Assembly (NCBI GenBank): GCA_015163825.1
Contig: JAAOIL010000024.1
Span: forward strand, 1-13,578
DNA from: Alphaproteobacteria bacterium
Lineage (GTDB): Bacteria; Pseudomonadota; Alphaproteobacteria; RS24
Direction: 5' to 3'
DNA length: 13,578 nt
Each line of letters opens with the position of its first letter. Positions within the stretch are counted from its first letter, which is position 1. This document shows, in pieces, positions 1 through 7,833 of this stretch. Position numbers and translations under genes: made by a program. The notes under the pieces were generated by a model that had not been told where the DNA came from, searched no databases, and saw nothing but the letters and a program-made list of their open reading frames with translations.

Positions 1-614
1 CCTCGTGCTTGTTGCGGCAATTGTGCTAGGCGTTGTAATAGGCCATCTGTGCCTTCCGCCCCCTCCACCGCTATAATGCGCTTGCGACAAACAACCACGG
101 CTTGCCCTATATCCAAATCACCAATCGCTAATGCCGCCGCCATCGCTATTGTCGCATCTTGCATTTGTGCCTCGTCCGGATGATGCGCCCCCTGCACCCC
201 CGCCCCTGCCAGCAAAGGCTTCAATAAAGTTAAAGGGTCGGCTATCGTGAAACCTTGTTCTTCAAAATAACGCAACAATAATCGCAACACGGCATCATCA
301 CCACTTGCGCCCGATTTCAGCCATTCTTCCAAAACCCACAGACCACCCTCATCTGGTGTGACCGCCTCAAAATTAGGATGGGTTAAGCCGCCTAGAAAAA
401 ATATCTCTTGGCAGTTTGCTTCTCGCAAAAGCGTAGCGGCTTTCTTTAAGACACCAACCCCAATCCAAATACAATTATAATCATTAAGGCTGGTATCTGC
501 CGCCCCCTCAATAGCGAGTATCACAAAATCACGATTCTGCGCCTTTAAGTCACGCGCCAATTGCAGTGGCAGATGCCCACCACCCGCAATCAAACCTAAA
601 GGGTTCGCCGTCAT
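1..614 (-). CDS. lpxI: UDP-2,3-diacylglucosamine diphosphatase LpxI, C-terminus cut by the left edge
   Basis: LpxI hydrolyses UDP-2,3-diacylglucosamine to lipid X and UMP at the inner face of the inner membrane. It replaces LpxH in most Alphaproteobacteria. I translated this frame by hand: it opens at ATG 614-612 and stays open for 204 codons to the window edge, without a stop. The N-terminus has the family's glycine-rich opening (LGLIAGGGHLP, residues 6-16). A GDDAVLR stretch lies at 105-111, and the C-terminal domain shows GQAVVV (170-175) followed by AVEGAEGTDG (182-191). Family members are about 270-290 residues, so roughly 70-85 residues lie outside. The start is 4 bases after the lpxA stop, and GGGGA lies about 8 bases upstream as a ribosome site, part of it inside the end of lpxA. 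lpxB usually follows, but it is not in view. Confidence 0.92.
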   Translation of the reverse strand, partial: MTANPLGLIAGGGHLPLQLARDLKAQNRDFVILAIEGAADTSLNDYNCIWIGVGVLKKAATLLREANCQEIFFLGGLTHPNFEAVTPDEGGLWVLEEWLKSGASGDDAVLRLLLRYFEEQGFTIADPLTLLKPLLAGAGVQGAHHPDEAQMQDATIAMAAALAIGDLDIGQAVVVCRKRIIAVEGAEGTDGLLQRLAQLPQQAR

Positions 615-618
615 AAGA

Positions 619-1416
619 TTATCCCCGCACTTCGGGGGCGATAAACCCCCGCTCCCCATCTGCGAGGATAAAGTCAATCAAATGTTTTGCTTCTGTGCCT
701 TTGAATTTATTTGCCGCCGCCTCTACACGAGACGAAATATCATCCTGTGTCGCGAAAAATATATCTGCCAGAACTTCTTTTAATTCCACCATTACCTCAC
801 GGCTGAATCCTCGTCGCCGCAAACCTACGAGATTTAAGCCCTCTAGTGCTGCACGATTACCCGTTGCCAAGCCATAAGGGATGAGATCTTTATGGACACC
901 CGTCATACCGCCAACCATTGCATGCGCCCCGACACGACAAAATTGCTGCACTGCTGTCAGTCCCCCTAATATCGCAAAATCATCAATCAAGACATGACCC
1001 GCCAATGTCGCATTTGATGCCAAAATAACATCATTGCCAACACGGCAATCATGCCCAACATGGCTGCCATTCATAAACAAACAATCATCACCAATACGTG
1101 TGACGCCTCCCCCACCTTTCGTGCCACGGTTGATTGTAACTTGCTCTCTTATGCGATTTCTAGCGCCAATCTCTAATGTCGTCTCTTCCCCCGCATATTT
1201 TAAGTCTTGCGGCGCATGACCGACAGAAGCGAAAGGGAAAATATGCGTCCCCTCACCAATGCTGGTGTTGCCCGTAATGGATACATGATTTTCAAGCACG
1301 ACATTATCTGCCAGTTTAACCTTGCCACTAATATAGGAAAAAGCCCCGATAGCCACATTTGCGCCTATCTCTACTTGGCTGTCAATCAGTGCTGATGGGT
1401 GGATTAAATCGCTCAT
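619..1416 (-). CDS. lpxA: UDP-N-acetylglucosamine acyltransferase LpxA
   Basis: LpxA is a cytosolic trimer that transfers R-3-hydroxyacyl from acyl carrier protein to the 3-OH of UDP-GlcNAc, the first step of lipid A synthesis. The 265-residue length is normal. The N-terminal two thirds are hexapeptide repeats forming a left-handed beta helix, with a helical C-terminus containing RRRGFSRE. The catalytic base matching E. coli His125 is His122 in SHVGHDC, and Lys73 to Gly76 lie in the conserved DLKYAGE. The ruler residue matching E. coli Gly173 is Gly170, which in E. coli goes with a C14 chain; the same length here is inference. Positions matching E. coli His99 and His160 are Asn96 and Gln157, which I take as lineage variation. 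The 174-base leader before it is long for this operon. Confidence 0.97.
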   Translation of the reverse strand: MSDLIHPSALIDSQVEIGANVAIGAFSYISGKVKLADNVVLENHVSITGNTSIGEGTHIFPFASVGHAPQDLKYAGEETTLEIGARNRIREQVTINRGTKGGGGVTRIGDDCLFMNGSHVGHDCRVGNDVILASNATLAGHVLIDDFAILGGLTAVQQFCRVGAHAMVGGMTGVHKDLIPYGLATGNRAALEGLNLVGLRRRGFSREVMVELKEVLADIFFATQDDISSRVEAAANKFKGTEAKHLIDFILADGERGFIAPEVRG

Positions 1417-1590
1417 ACCCTATGAAATACCCCACTATCTGCCTGTTTCCAAGTAAAGCTTTATAACGAATTATTACCTATCTAATTGTCGAATGGCATC
1501 CGCTATTCTCGCAAGCATATCTTTCCTGCGCACGGCGCAGAAAAATAGTGTTTGTGGTGTGTATCATCAAGACCGAGAATGGATAGAGAA
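1417..1590 (-). other. lpxD-lpxA spacer where fabZ is expected
   Basis: This 174-base spacer is by far the longest inside the operon. FabZ (about 150 residues) usually lies between lpxD and lpxA and would need about 450 bases. I translated the minus-strand frames and saw no FabZ motif and no ORF longer than about 30 codons. The spacer holds a perfect 6-bp hairpin (CTGCGC-ACG-GCGCAG, 1526-1540). It also has a short frame reading MLARIADAIRQLDR (1516-1474) preceded by AGGAAAG. The part nearest lpxA (1441-1480) is AT-rich and could hold a weak promoter, but I could not fix -35 and -10 boxes with good spacing. Confidence 0.6.
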
Positions 1591-2619
1591 CTATTTCTTT
1601 TCCTTAGCGTGTTTGCGGAGGCGTTTTAGGAATGCCATATCTTTATAAAATTCGGTGTATGGTTGGGCGGGATAGCCAGCGATTTTAGAGCCTTCGGGAA
1701 TATCTGCCGTGATACCCGTCCTCGCCGATGCCATAGTGAAGGAGCCGATATTTACGTGTCCGCTTGTTGCGGATTGCCCCCCCATTTGCACATAATCCCC
1801 CATTGTTGTGCTGCCAGATATACCGACCTGTCCTGCCATAAAGCAATGCCGCCCGATGATGCAATTATGCCCGACTTGCACTTGATTATCTATTTTTGTG
1901 CCTTCCCCGATGATGGTATCTGCGAATGTGCCTCTGTCGATTGTTGAAGACGCCCCGATTTCTACATGGGATTGCAACACGACCCGCCCGATTTGTGGAA
2001 TCTTGATATGTTGTGCGGCGGGGGCAAAGCCGAATCCATCTGCCCCGATAACGGCGCCAGAGTGTAAAATAACATTATCACCGATAAGGGCGTAGCCAAT
2101 GACGACATGGGGGGCGATTGTACACTCCCGCCCGATTGTGACGCCATGCCCGATAACGCAATATGCCCCAATGACCGAGCCCCGCCCGATTTCTACGTGT
2201 GGCCCGATGATAGCGCCAATACCGACTTCTACATCATCTTCTAATATCGCTGTCGGGTGGATTTGATGCCCTTCTTGCAATTGCCCTGGTGTCGGGCGCG
2301 ACAATGCCGCTTGCGGATAAAGCAATTGCGTAATCTGTGCCATTGCGCCGTAAGGATCTTCGCACACAATATAGGCGATATCAGGCGGACACATATCTTT
2401 GTGTTCTTCTTTTAACAATACCGCACTGGCTTTGCTCTTTTCCAACACGGGTAGATATCGCTTTTGATTAAAAAAACTTAATGCCCCGCGTGTGGCATAT
2501 TCCAATGGCGCGACATCTGTTATGGCGATGTCGCACGATGCCACGCCTTTCACAACCACCGCCAAGCCTTCTAATGTAAAGGCGTCGGTAGACTTTGTGA
2601 AAAAGCGTGGGTCAGCCAT
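1591..2619 (-). CDS. lpxD: UDP-3-O-(3-hydroxyacyl)glucosamine N-acyltransferase LpxD
   Basis: LpxD adds the second, N-linked 3-hydroxyacyl chain to UDP-3-O-acylglucosamine in the cytosol, the third step of lipid A synthesis. The protein is 342 residues, the usual length. Residues 1 to about 105 form the N-terminal uridine-binding domain, with ALSFFNQKRY at 46-55. Residues from about 118 to 315 are hexapeptide repeats (IGxxx), and a helical, lysine-rich C-terminus follows. Conserved blocks are IGADGFGF (191-198) and STIDRGT (225-231). The catalytic histidine matching E. coli His239 is His251 in VGHNCIIG. The start ATG abuts the skp stop (TAA-ATG) without a strong ribosome site of its own, so translational coupling is likely. 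Confidence 0.97.
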   Translation of the reverse strand: MADPRFFTKSTDAFTLEGLAVVVKGVASCDIAITDVAPLEYATRGALSFFNQKRYLPVLEKSKASAVLLKEEHKDMCPPDIAYIVCEDPYGAMAQITQLLYPQAALSRPTPGQLQEGHQIHPTAILEDDVEVGIGAIIGPHVEIGRGSVIGAYCVIGHGVTIGRECTIAPHVVIGYALIGDNVILHSGAVIGADGFGFAPAAQHIKIPQIGRVVLQSHVEIGASSTIDRGTFADTIIGEGTKIDNQVQVGHNCIIGRHCFMAGQVGISGSTTMGDYVQMGGQSATSGHVNIGSFTMASARTGITADIPEGSKIAGYPAQPYTEFYKDMAFLKRLRKHAKEKK

Positions 2620-3180
2620 TTATTTTTCTTTCGTGATTGGTGTCACCTTAATGCGGGGGAGTTCTTTATTCACATAGGCGACCACCTCTTTCGTGACATC
2701 AAGGGAGGGGCTTGTGAAATAAAGCGATTCTCTACGCAAGACGAGGTCTGCTTGGCGTTTCTTGGCAACTTTATCTAGCCCTTTTTCTGCCACTTCCAAT
2801 AATTTGCGCTGGGCTTCTGTGACACCAGCACGAATGGAATCGACTTCGGCAGTCATTTTGCGTTCATCGCGGCGTTGTTCTATTTGCAACTCCTCCACAC
2901 GGCTTTGCAGAACATCGGGGGCAATCAAGGTGCGTTGCTCCGATAGTTTTTCTGCCTTGCCTTTATATTTTTCCTGCAAAGATTTTATTTCGTCTTGGAA
3001 ATTGCTTTGCATTTTCTGGGCTTGTTCCCCAATGGATTTTCCCGCTTTGCTTTCTACGAGAATGCGATTGACATCAAACACCAAGATTTTTAAGTCTTCT
3101 GCTTGTGCGACGCCGACACTGCCTATACTACCAATGCTGGCAATAAAAGCGGCGAGTAATGTGATACGAATAAAAGTCAT
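2620..3180 (-). CDS. skp: periplasmic OmpH/Skp-family chaperone
   Basis: This is a 186-residue member of the OmpH/Skp family, periplasmic chaperones that hold unfolded outer-membrane proteins on the way to the BAM complex. Residues 1-27 are a signal peptide with a short hydrophobic core and a likely signal peptidase I site after AQA (25-27). The mature part begins with a beta strand (LKILVFDVNRIL), then a long charged segment of about 100 residues rich in E, K, Q and R with few prolines, as expected for the coiled-coil tentacles. The RRESLYFTSPSLDVT segment near the C-terminus returns to the trimer core, as in other family members. It lies between bamA and lpxD, its usual place. It has one of the clearest ribosome sites in the operon, listed separately. 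Confidence 0.93.
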   Translation of the reverse strand: MTFIRITLLAAFIASIGSIGSVGVAQAEDLKILVFDVNRILVESKAGKSIGEQAQKMQSNFQDEIKSLQEKYKGKAEKLSEQRTLIAPDVLQSRVEELQIEQRRDERKMTAEVDSIRAGVTEAQRKLLEVAEKGLDKVAKKRQADLVLRRESLYFTSPSLDVTKEVVAYVNKELPRIKVTPITKEK

Positions 3181-3188
3181 GAATATAT

Positions 3189-3194
3189 CTCCTT
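3189..3194 (-). promoter_or_regulatory. Shine-Dalgarno site of skp
   Basis: The minus strand reads AAGGAG 8 bases before the skp ATG. This is a near-ideal ribosome site in the 27-base bamA-skp gap. Several operon neighbours rely on weak sites and stop-start coupling, so skp may be translated more strongly and independently. That would suit a chaperone needed in excess over BamA, but this is inference. Confidence 0.75.
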
Positions 3195-3207
3195 CAAAGA
3201 TGGTTGG

Positions 3208-5517
3208 TTAGAAACTTGTGCCTACAGAAAAGCGGAAAAATTTGTCTTCGTCATAGTCTTCGGTTTTGATGGGTCGTGCGAAATCCATGCGAATGGGACC
3301 AAATGGCGAGCGCCACGAAATGCTTAACCCGTAAGTGGCACGGAATGAAAAATCATCACGAATCAAGTTGCGCACATCGCGATTGGTGTATGGCGGGGCA
3401 TAGTTTTCTGTATCAATATCCCCGACAAAACCGAAATCGCTGAATATGTTGGTGCGAATGCCCAGCTCGCGTGGCAAGCCGAGCGGTAGTGAAATTTCCA
3501 GCGAACCAATAGCATATCTTTTCGCCCCTATCGCGCGGGTATAATTTGACCCAACAAGGCGTGGTCCGACACCGCCGCTATCAAAGCCGCGAAAGTTTGT
3601 GCCACCTTGAAAGTAAGTATCCCCGACCCTTATGATTTCACCATCTTTATACGATTCAATATAGCCGCCCGCGAGGCGTCCATGCAAAACCCAGCCTTCA
3701 GCAATTTCGTGATAGGCGTTGGCGTTAATGGTGTTGCTGAGATAATAAAAATCGCCCAAGGGGGTGGCAATGGTTTGCCCGAACCCTAAATTCCAGCCTT
3801 CGGTTGGGATGATGAAATCATTGCGTTTGTCAATGGAATAATAATAGCCAATCTCGTGCTTGGGCAATTTATAACCGCTATATCGTGCGCCACGTGAGAC
3901 GTAATCGCCGACATCAACTTGCGAGAAGTTTGTAAAAATGCGGAAGCGGCTGTCTTGTGATAGCGGGAATGATAATGATAACCCTGCCCCTGTGCTATCG
4001 CTACGAAAATCACTATTGCGATAACGTTTGGAGGTGCGAAACGTTTCCACCCCTGCTGCCAAGTCGCGCCCCAGAAAATAGGGTTCTGTAAAACGAGCCA
4101 CATAGGTTTGGTTATATTTACTGACCGAAGCATTGAGTTGCACCCGATAACCACGCCCTAAAAAATTACGCTCGCGCAAGCCGACTTGGAAAGAGAAATC
4201 ACTAGCGGAGGAAAAACCTACACCCAAATTAAGTTCCCCTGTTGATTTTTCACGCACATCAACATCAATGACGGTTTGGTCTTCAGTGCTGCCCGGGTGT
4301 TCGCTAACTTCCACACTTTCAAAATAATCTAGCCCTCTTATGCTGCGCTCTGAACGAGAGAGCAAAACACGATTAAACGCATCACCTTCGGCAAGGCGGA
4401 GTTCACGCCGCACCACTTGGTCTTGGGTGCGGTCATTGCCATTGATATTGATGCGTTGCACATAAACACGTTCGCCCTCTTCAATGACATAATCTATATT
4501 GATGACACGCCCTTTACGATCGCGCCGCACACGAGGGCGCACATCGGCAAAGGCAAACCCCAACTCCCCCGTGATTTGCACGAGATTATCAATCGTCTCG
4601 TCAATAGCGCGCGCATCGTAACGTTGCCCATCATCATGCGTGATTGAGTCTTGTAAAACTTCTTCATCAACATTATCTAGGCTGCTGACAACTTTGGCTT
4701 TGCCAAATTCATAAACCGCACCTTCATCAATGGCGAAGGTTACAAAAAATTCTTTGCCGTCACGTGTTAGTTCGGAATTCGTATTGATAACGCGAAAATC
4801 TGCATAGCCTTTGCTTAAATAAAAGCGGCGCATAACTTCTGCATCATAGGCGATACGGTCTGGATCATAATTATCATTGGCAGAAAGGAAGCGCCACCAG
4901 CGACTCTCTCTCGTGATGATTTCTTCTCGCAAGCGGCGGTCGGTAAAAGCACTATTGCCGAGAAACTTAATCGTGCGGATACCTGTGACAGGCCCTTCAT
5001 CAATTTCAAATATCAAATCAATACGATTTTGCGGCAGCTGAATAATTTTCGGGTCAATACGCGCCGCGAAACGCCCGGTGCGGCGATAGATTTCAACGAA
5101 ACGTTCCACATCATCTTGGACTTTATTGCGGGTGTAGATTTGGCGGGGGCGCAAACTTGATTCTTCCCCCAAACGTTCGGAATCTATTTTTGTGTTGCCC
5201 TCAAAAGCGATACGATTGATGATAGGGTTTTCCACGATAGACACAATCAAGCCTTTATCTTTGCGCCTGATGGTGACATCAGAGAATAGACCAGAGGCAA
5301 ATAATGTTTTGACGGATCTATCCACGAGTTCTGCTTCATCAACCATGCCCTCATTGATGACCATATAGGTCAGCACGGTTTCGCGCTCTACCCTTTGGGT
5401 GCCTTCCACACGGATAAAACTGATTTCCTCGCCCAGTTCTGCATATGCGGGGGCGGGGGAAAAAACCAAAACCGCACTGACAGCGGCGGCGAAGAGATAT
5501 TTGTGTGTATGTTTCAT
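3208..5517 (-). CDS. bamA: outer-membrane protein assembly factor BamA
   Basis: BamA is the central Omp85 beta-barrel of the BAM complex and folds proteins into the outer membrane. At 769 residues it has the usual length. Residues 1-26 are a signal peptide ending in AYA. Five POTRA domains follow, roughly 31-98, 99-175, 178-267, 268-347 and 350-424. The barrel covers about 430-769. Its L6 loop carries the conserved RGF (643-645) in TNFRGFDSGGVGPR, and the penultimate strands include SWRSPFGPIRMDFARPI (734-750). The protein ends in phenylalanine (VGTSF), the outer-membrane sorting signal. The ATG lies 3 bases after the rseP stop with no strong ribosome site. Neighbouring skp and rseP act in the same envelope pathway. 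Confidence 0.98.
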   Translation of the reverse strand: MKHTHKYLFAAAVSAVLVFSPAPAYAELGEEISFIRVEGTQRVERETVLTYMVINEGMVDEAELVDRSVKTLFASGLFSDVTIRRKDKGLIVSIVENPIINRIAFEGNTKIDSERLGEESSLRPRQIYTRNKVQDDVERFVEIYRRTGRFAARIDPKIIQLPQNRIDLIFEIDEGPVTGIRTIKFLGNSAFTDRRLREEIITRESRWWRFLSANDNYDPDRIAYDAEVMRRFYLSKGYADFRVINTNSELTRDGKEFFVTFAIDEGAVYEFGKAKVVSSLDNVDEEVLQDSITHDDGQRYDARAIDETIDNLVQITGELGFAFADVRPRVRRDRKGRVINIDYVIEEGERVYVQRININGNDRTQDQVVRRELRLAEGDAFNRVLLSRSERSIRGLDYFESVEVSEHPGSTEDQTVIDVDVREKSTGELNLGVGFSSASDFSFQVGLRERNFLGRGYRVQLNASVSKYNQTYVARFTEPYFLGRDLAAGVETFRTSKRYRNSDFRSDSTGAGLSLSFPLSQDSRFRIFTNFSQVDVGDYVSRGARYSGYKLPKHEIGYYYSIDKRNDFIIPTEGWNLGFGQTIATPLGDFYYLSNTINANAYHEIAEGWVLHGRLAGGYIESYKDGEIIRVGDTYFQGGTNFRGFDSGGVGPRLVGSNYTRAIGAKRYAIGSLEISLPLGLPRELGIRTNIFSDFGFVGDIDTENYAPPYTNRDVRNLIRDDFSFRATYGLSISWRSPFGPIRMDFARPIKTEDYDEDKFFRFSVGTSF

Positions 5518-5520
5518 AAT

Positions 5521-6657
5521 CTAATTCACAAGCCTTATTATATCATTCCAAGTGACGAATACAAATAGCAATAGCACAAAGCCTAGCCCGAACCGCATAG
5601 CAATCTCTTGCGCCCGCATTGATAGGGGTTTGCCCCGCACGGCTTCGTAGCCATAAAAAACGAGGTGCCCGCCATCAAGCATAGGGATTGGGAATAAATT
5701 CACTAAACCAATGCTGACCGATAATGTCGCTGTCAAATTAATGAGTGCCACCCACCCGACGCTTGCTGTCTGCCCCGATATTTGTGCGATGCGTAGAGGA
5801 CCGCCCAAACTTTCTGCCCCCTCACGCCCCGATATGATGCGCCCTAATACCGATAAAGTTTGCTCTATAATAAAGTAGGTTTCCTTCACGCCCAGCCCGA
5901 CTGCCGCTATAGGGTTGTGGCGTGTGGTGGCAATGTTTTCGCCATTCGTGCGGGCGGTGATGCCTAACCTGCCAACATGATATTCATTGCCGAACCTATC
6001 TGTTTCTAGCACGCGCTTTGGCACGACCACGACATCAAGCAAGACACCGCCTCGTGATATGCCAAACAATAATGGTGTGTCGGCATTGATTGTAACAAGG
6101 CGGCGCACTTCATTAAAATTGTCAATCGCTGTGCCATCTATGGATTGAATAACATCGCCTTGTTTTAACTGGGCGGTGGCGGCGGCACTATCTGCCACCA
6201 CTTGGTCTATGACTGGTGTAATAATCTGCTGCCCGACAATGCCAAACAGGCCTGCAAAAATAACAATCGCCAATAAAAAATTGGCAAAAGGACCCGCCAT
6301 CGCCACAGCCGAGCGTTGCCAAACAGGTTTATAATGTAATGTGTCTTGCCGTGTGGTGGCATCCATACCCGCTAGTTTCTCCGATGAGGGGGCAGAAGCC
6401 GCATTCTCATCACCCAGAAACTTGACATAGCCCCCTAAAGGAAGCCAGCCTATTTTCCATTCTGTGCCGTGTTTATCGTATTTGCGAAAAATGGCACGAC
6501 CAAAGCCGATAGAAAAAGTCTCTATCTTTACCCCGCACCACCGTGCAACCGCGAAATGCCCTAACTCGTGAAAAAAGACGACAATCGTCAGCACAAAGAG
6601 AAAAGGCAATATATAGTTCAAGCCTGAATCGCTATAAATGGTCTGTAATATATCCAT
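5521..6657 (-). CDS. rseP: RIP metalloprotease RseP (site-2 protease, M50B)
   Basis: RseP is an inner-membrane zinc protease that cuts transmembrane segments of anti-sigma factors and leftover signal peptides (MmpA in Caulobacter). The zinc motif HELGH is at residues 30-34 in the first membrane segment, and the third ligand is probably Asp328 in NLFPIPMLDGG (320-330). A PDZ domain is visible around 145-215, with LKQGDVIQSIDG at 164-175. The GxxxN/PxxG site-2 signature region includes MAGPFANFLLA (120-130). At 378 residues it is shorter than E. coli RseP (450, two PDZ domains), which is typical of the one-PDZ alphaproteobacterial form. The ATG follows the dxr stop by 9 bases, and I see no good ribosome site, so it probably depends on coupling. 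Confidence 0.97.
   Translation of the reverse strand: MDILQTIYSDSGLNYILPFLFVLTIVVFFHELGHFAVARWCGVKIETFSIGFGRAIFRKYDKHGTEWKIGWLPLGGYVKFLGDENAASAPSSEKLAGMDATTRQDTLHYKPVWQRSAVAMAGPFANFLLAIVIFAGLFGIVGQQIITPVIDQVVADSAAATAQLKQGDVIQSIDGTAIDNFNEVRRLVTINADTPLLFGISRGGVLLDVVVVPKRVLETDRFGNEYHVGRLGITARTNGENIATTRHNPIAAVGLGVKETYFIIEQTLSVLGRIISGREGAESLGGPLRIAQISGQTASVGWVALINLTATLSVSIGLVNLFPIPMLDGGHLVFYGYEAVRGKPLSMRAQEIAMRFGLGFVLLLFVFVTWNDIIRLVN
5537..5564 (-). promoter_or_regulatory. weak candidate internal promoter ahead of bamA
   Basis: Near the 3' end of rseP the minus strand reads TTGTAT (5564-5559), a 16-base spacer, then a perfect TATAAT (5542-5537). This would start a transcript about 13 bases before bamA. 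The -35 box matches only 3 of 6 positions. The -10 box is made by in-frame codons for Asp-Ile-Ile near the end of RseP, so chance is a real possibility. Confidence 0.22.
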
Positions 6658-6666
6658 GGGGATTTC

Positions 6667-7833
6667 TTATAGCCTGTTTTGAATAAGATTTGTGCAAAAT
6701 TTTCGGGTCTCGGTGTCGCAGGTAATTATCGCCTCTAGGCTGTGATGGGCGGGAGGTGTGGCGGTAGATACAGGCGCAGACGATAGAGATTCCGCAACCA
6801 CCCGCTCTATATCCAAAAAGCCTATCTGTGTGGCGAGAAATGCCGCTACTGCCACCTCATTCGCCGCATTCAATATGGTCGGCGCAAAGCCCCCCGATTC
6901 TAAGGCTTGCTCCGCCAGCGCAAGGCAGGGGAATTGCCCCCTATCCACTTCCTCAAAATGCAATGTGCCTATCGCCGCCAAGTCTAGCGGTGGCACTGTG
7001 CTGGCAATCCTATCGGGATACGCCAACACAGACGCAAGCGGAATACGCATATCGGGCAAACTCTTTTGTGCCAACACCGCGCCATCGTTAAAATAAACCA
7101 AACCATGCACCACCGATTCCTGATGCACCAACACATCCAATTTATCAGGGGCGATGGCAAATAAATGATGTGCCTCTATTAGCTCCAGCCCCTTATTCAT
7201 AAGGGTCGCACTATCTACCGATATTTTCTCCCCCATACGCCAATTCGGATGCGCTATCGCTTGCGCTGGCGTGACCGATTCCATTTGCTGGCGAGAATAA
7301 GTGCGAAAAGGACCACCCGATGCCGTGATAACAATCTTTTCCACCTCCGCCTGATTTTTATTTTGGAGCAGTTGGAATATCGCATTGTGTTCGCTATCGA
7401 CAGGTAAAAGCAACGCCTTATCATTTACACCCGCCATAATCAGTTCCCCCGCCACGACAAGGCATTCTTTATTGGCAAGCGCAATGGTCGTGCCTTGTTT
7501 TTGTAATGCCAATGTCGGTGGCAATGCCGCAAAGCCAACGATTGCCATCAACGCCATATCGGTTTCGTGTTGCGCCGCTTCTAGCAAACCTGCTTCGCCT
7601 TCTAACACTTCACCTTTATAATCAGGCAGTGTGTTGTGGAAATCTTGCTTGTGCCCCTGCCCGACCACAATATAAGGCGGCATATATTTTTGCGTAAGTG
7701 CTGCCAGTTTTTTTATATTGGTGTGAGCGGTTAGAAGCGTGATTTCAAATCGTTCAGGGTGCGCATCAATCAGTGCCAGAGCATTATCGCCGATTGTGCC
7801 TGTCGCCCCATAAATTGCAATTTTTTGTTTCAC
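6667..7833 (-). CDS. dxr: 1-deoxy-D-xylulose 5-phosphate reductoisomerase Dxr (IspC)
   Basis: Dxr converts deoxyxylulose phosphate to methylerythritol phosphate with NADPH, the committed step of the MEP isoprenoid pathway that feeds UppS two genes upstream. The 388-residue length is normal. The NADPH fold begins with GATGTIGDNAL (9-19). The divalent-metal ligands are Asp146 and Glu148 in PVDSEHNA and Glu217 in MNKGLE. Substrate residues lie in ITASGGPFR (169-177) and the flexible loop HPNWRMGEK (195-203). The segment before PDMRIP reads AQKSL, where most homologues have a glycine. The start is a GTG that overlaps the cdsA stop (GTGA), a classic coupled junction. No clear ribosome site is visible. 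Confidence 0.97.
   Translation of the reverse strand: MKQKIAIYGATGTIGDNALALIDAHPERFEITLLTAHTNIKKLAALTQKYMPPYIVVGQGHKQDFHNTLPDYKGEVLEGEAGLLEAAQHETDMALMAIVGFAALPPTLALQKQGTTIALANKECLVVAGELIMAGVNDKALLLPVDSEHNAIFQLLQNKNQAEVEKIVITASGGPFRTYSRQQMESVTPAQAIAHPNWRMGEKISVDSATLMNKGLELIEAHHLFAIAPDKLDVLVHQESVVHGLVYFNDGAVLAQKSLPDMRIPLASVLAYPDRIASTVPPLDLAAIGTLHFEEVDRGQFPCLALAEQALESGGFAPTILNAANEVAVAAFLATQIGFLDIERVVAESLSSAPVSTATPPAHHSLEAIITCDTETRKFCTNLIQNRL

Noticed and set aside
619..1416. Loss of catalytic residues in LpxA (Asn96 and Gln157 for E. coli His99 and His160)
   Set aside because: The general base His122 and all main motifs are kept, and these positions vary between lineages, so there is no reason to call the enzyme inactive.
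1663..1947. 94-codon plus-strand open frame opposite lpxD
   Set aside because: It is antisense to an intact, conserved lpxD and is rich in Cys, His and Pro with no recognisable domain. It is a shadow of the repeat-rich gene.
1740..2260. Repeated CCCGAT words at roughly 18-base spacing
   Set aside because: These come from codons for Ile-Gly in the LpxD hexapeptide repeats and are explained by the protein fold, not by a DNA repeat or CRISPR array.
2762..3211. 149-codon plus-strand open frame opposite skp
   Set aside because: Its Ser/Cys-rich composition is what antisense reading of a Lys/Glu/Gln-rich coiled coil gives. No start signal or family match was seen.
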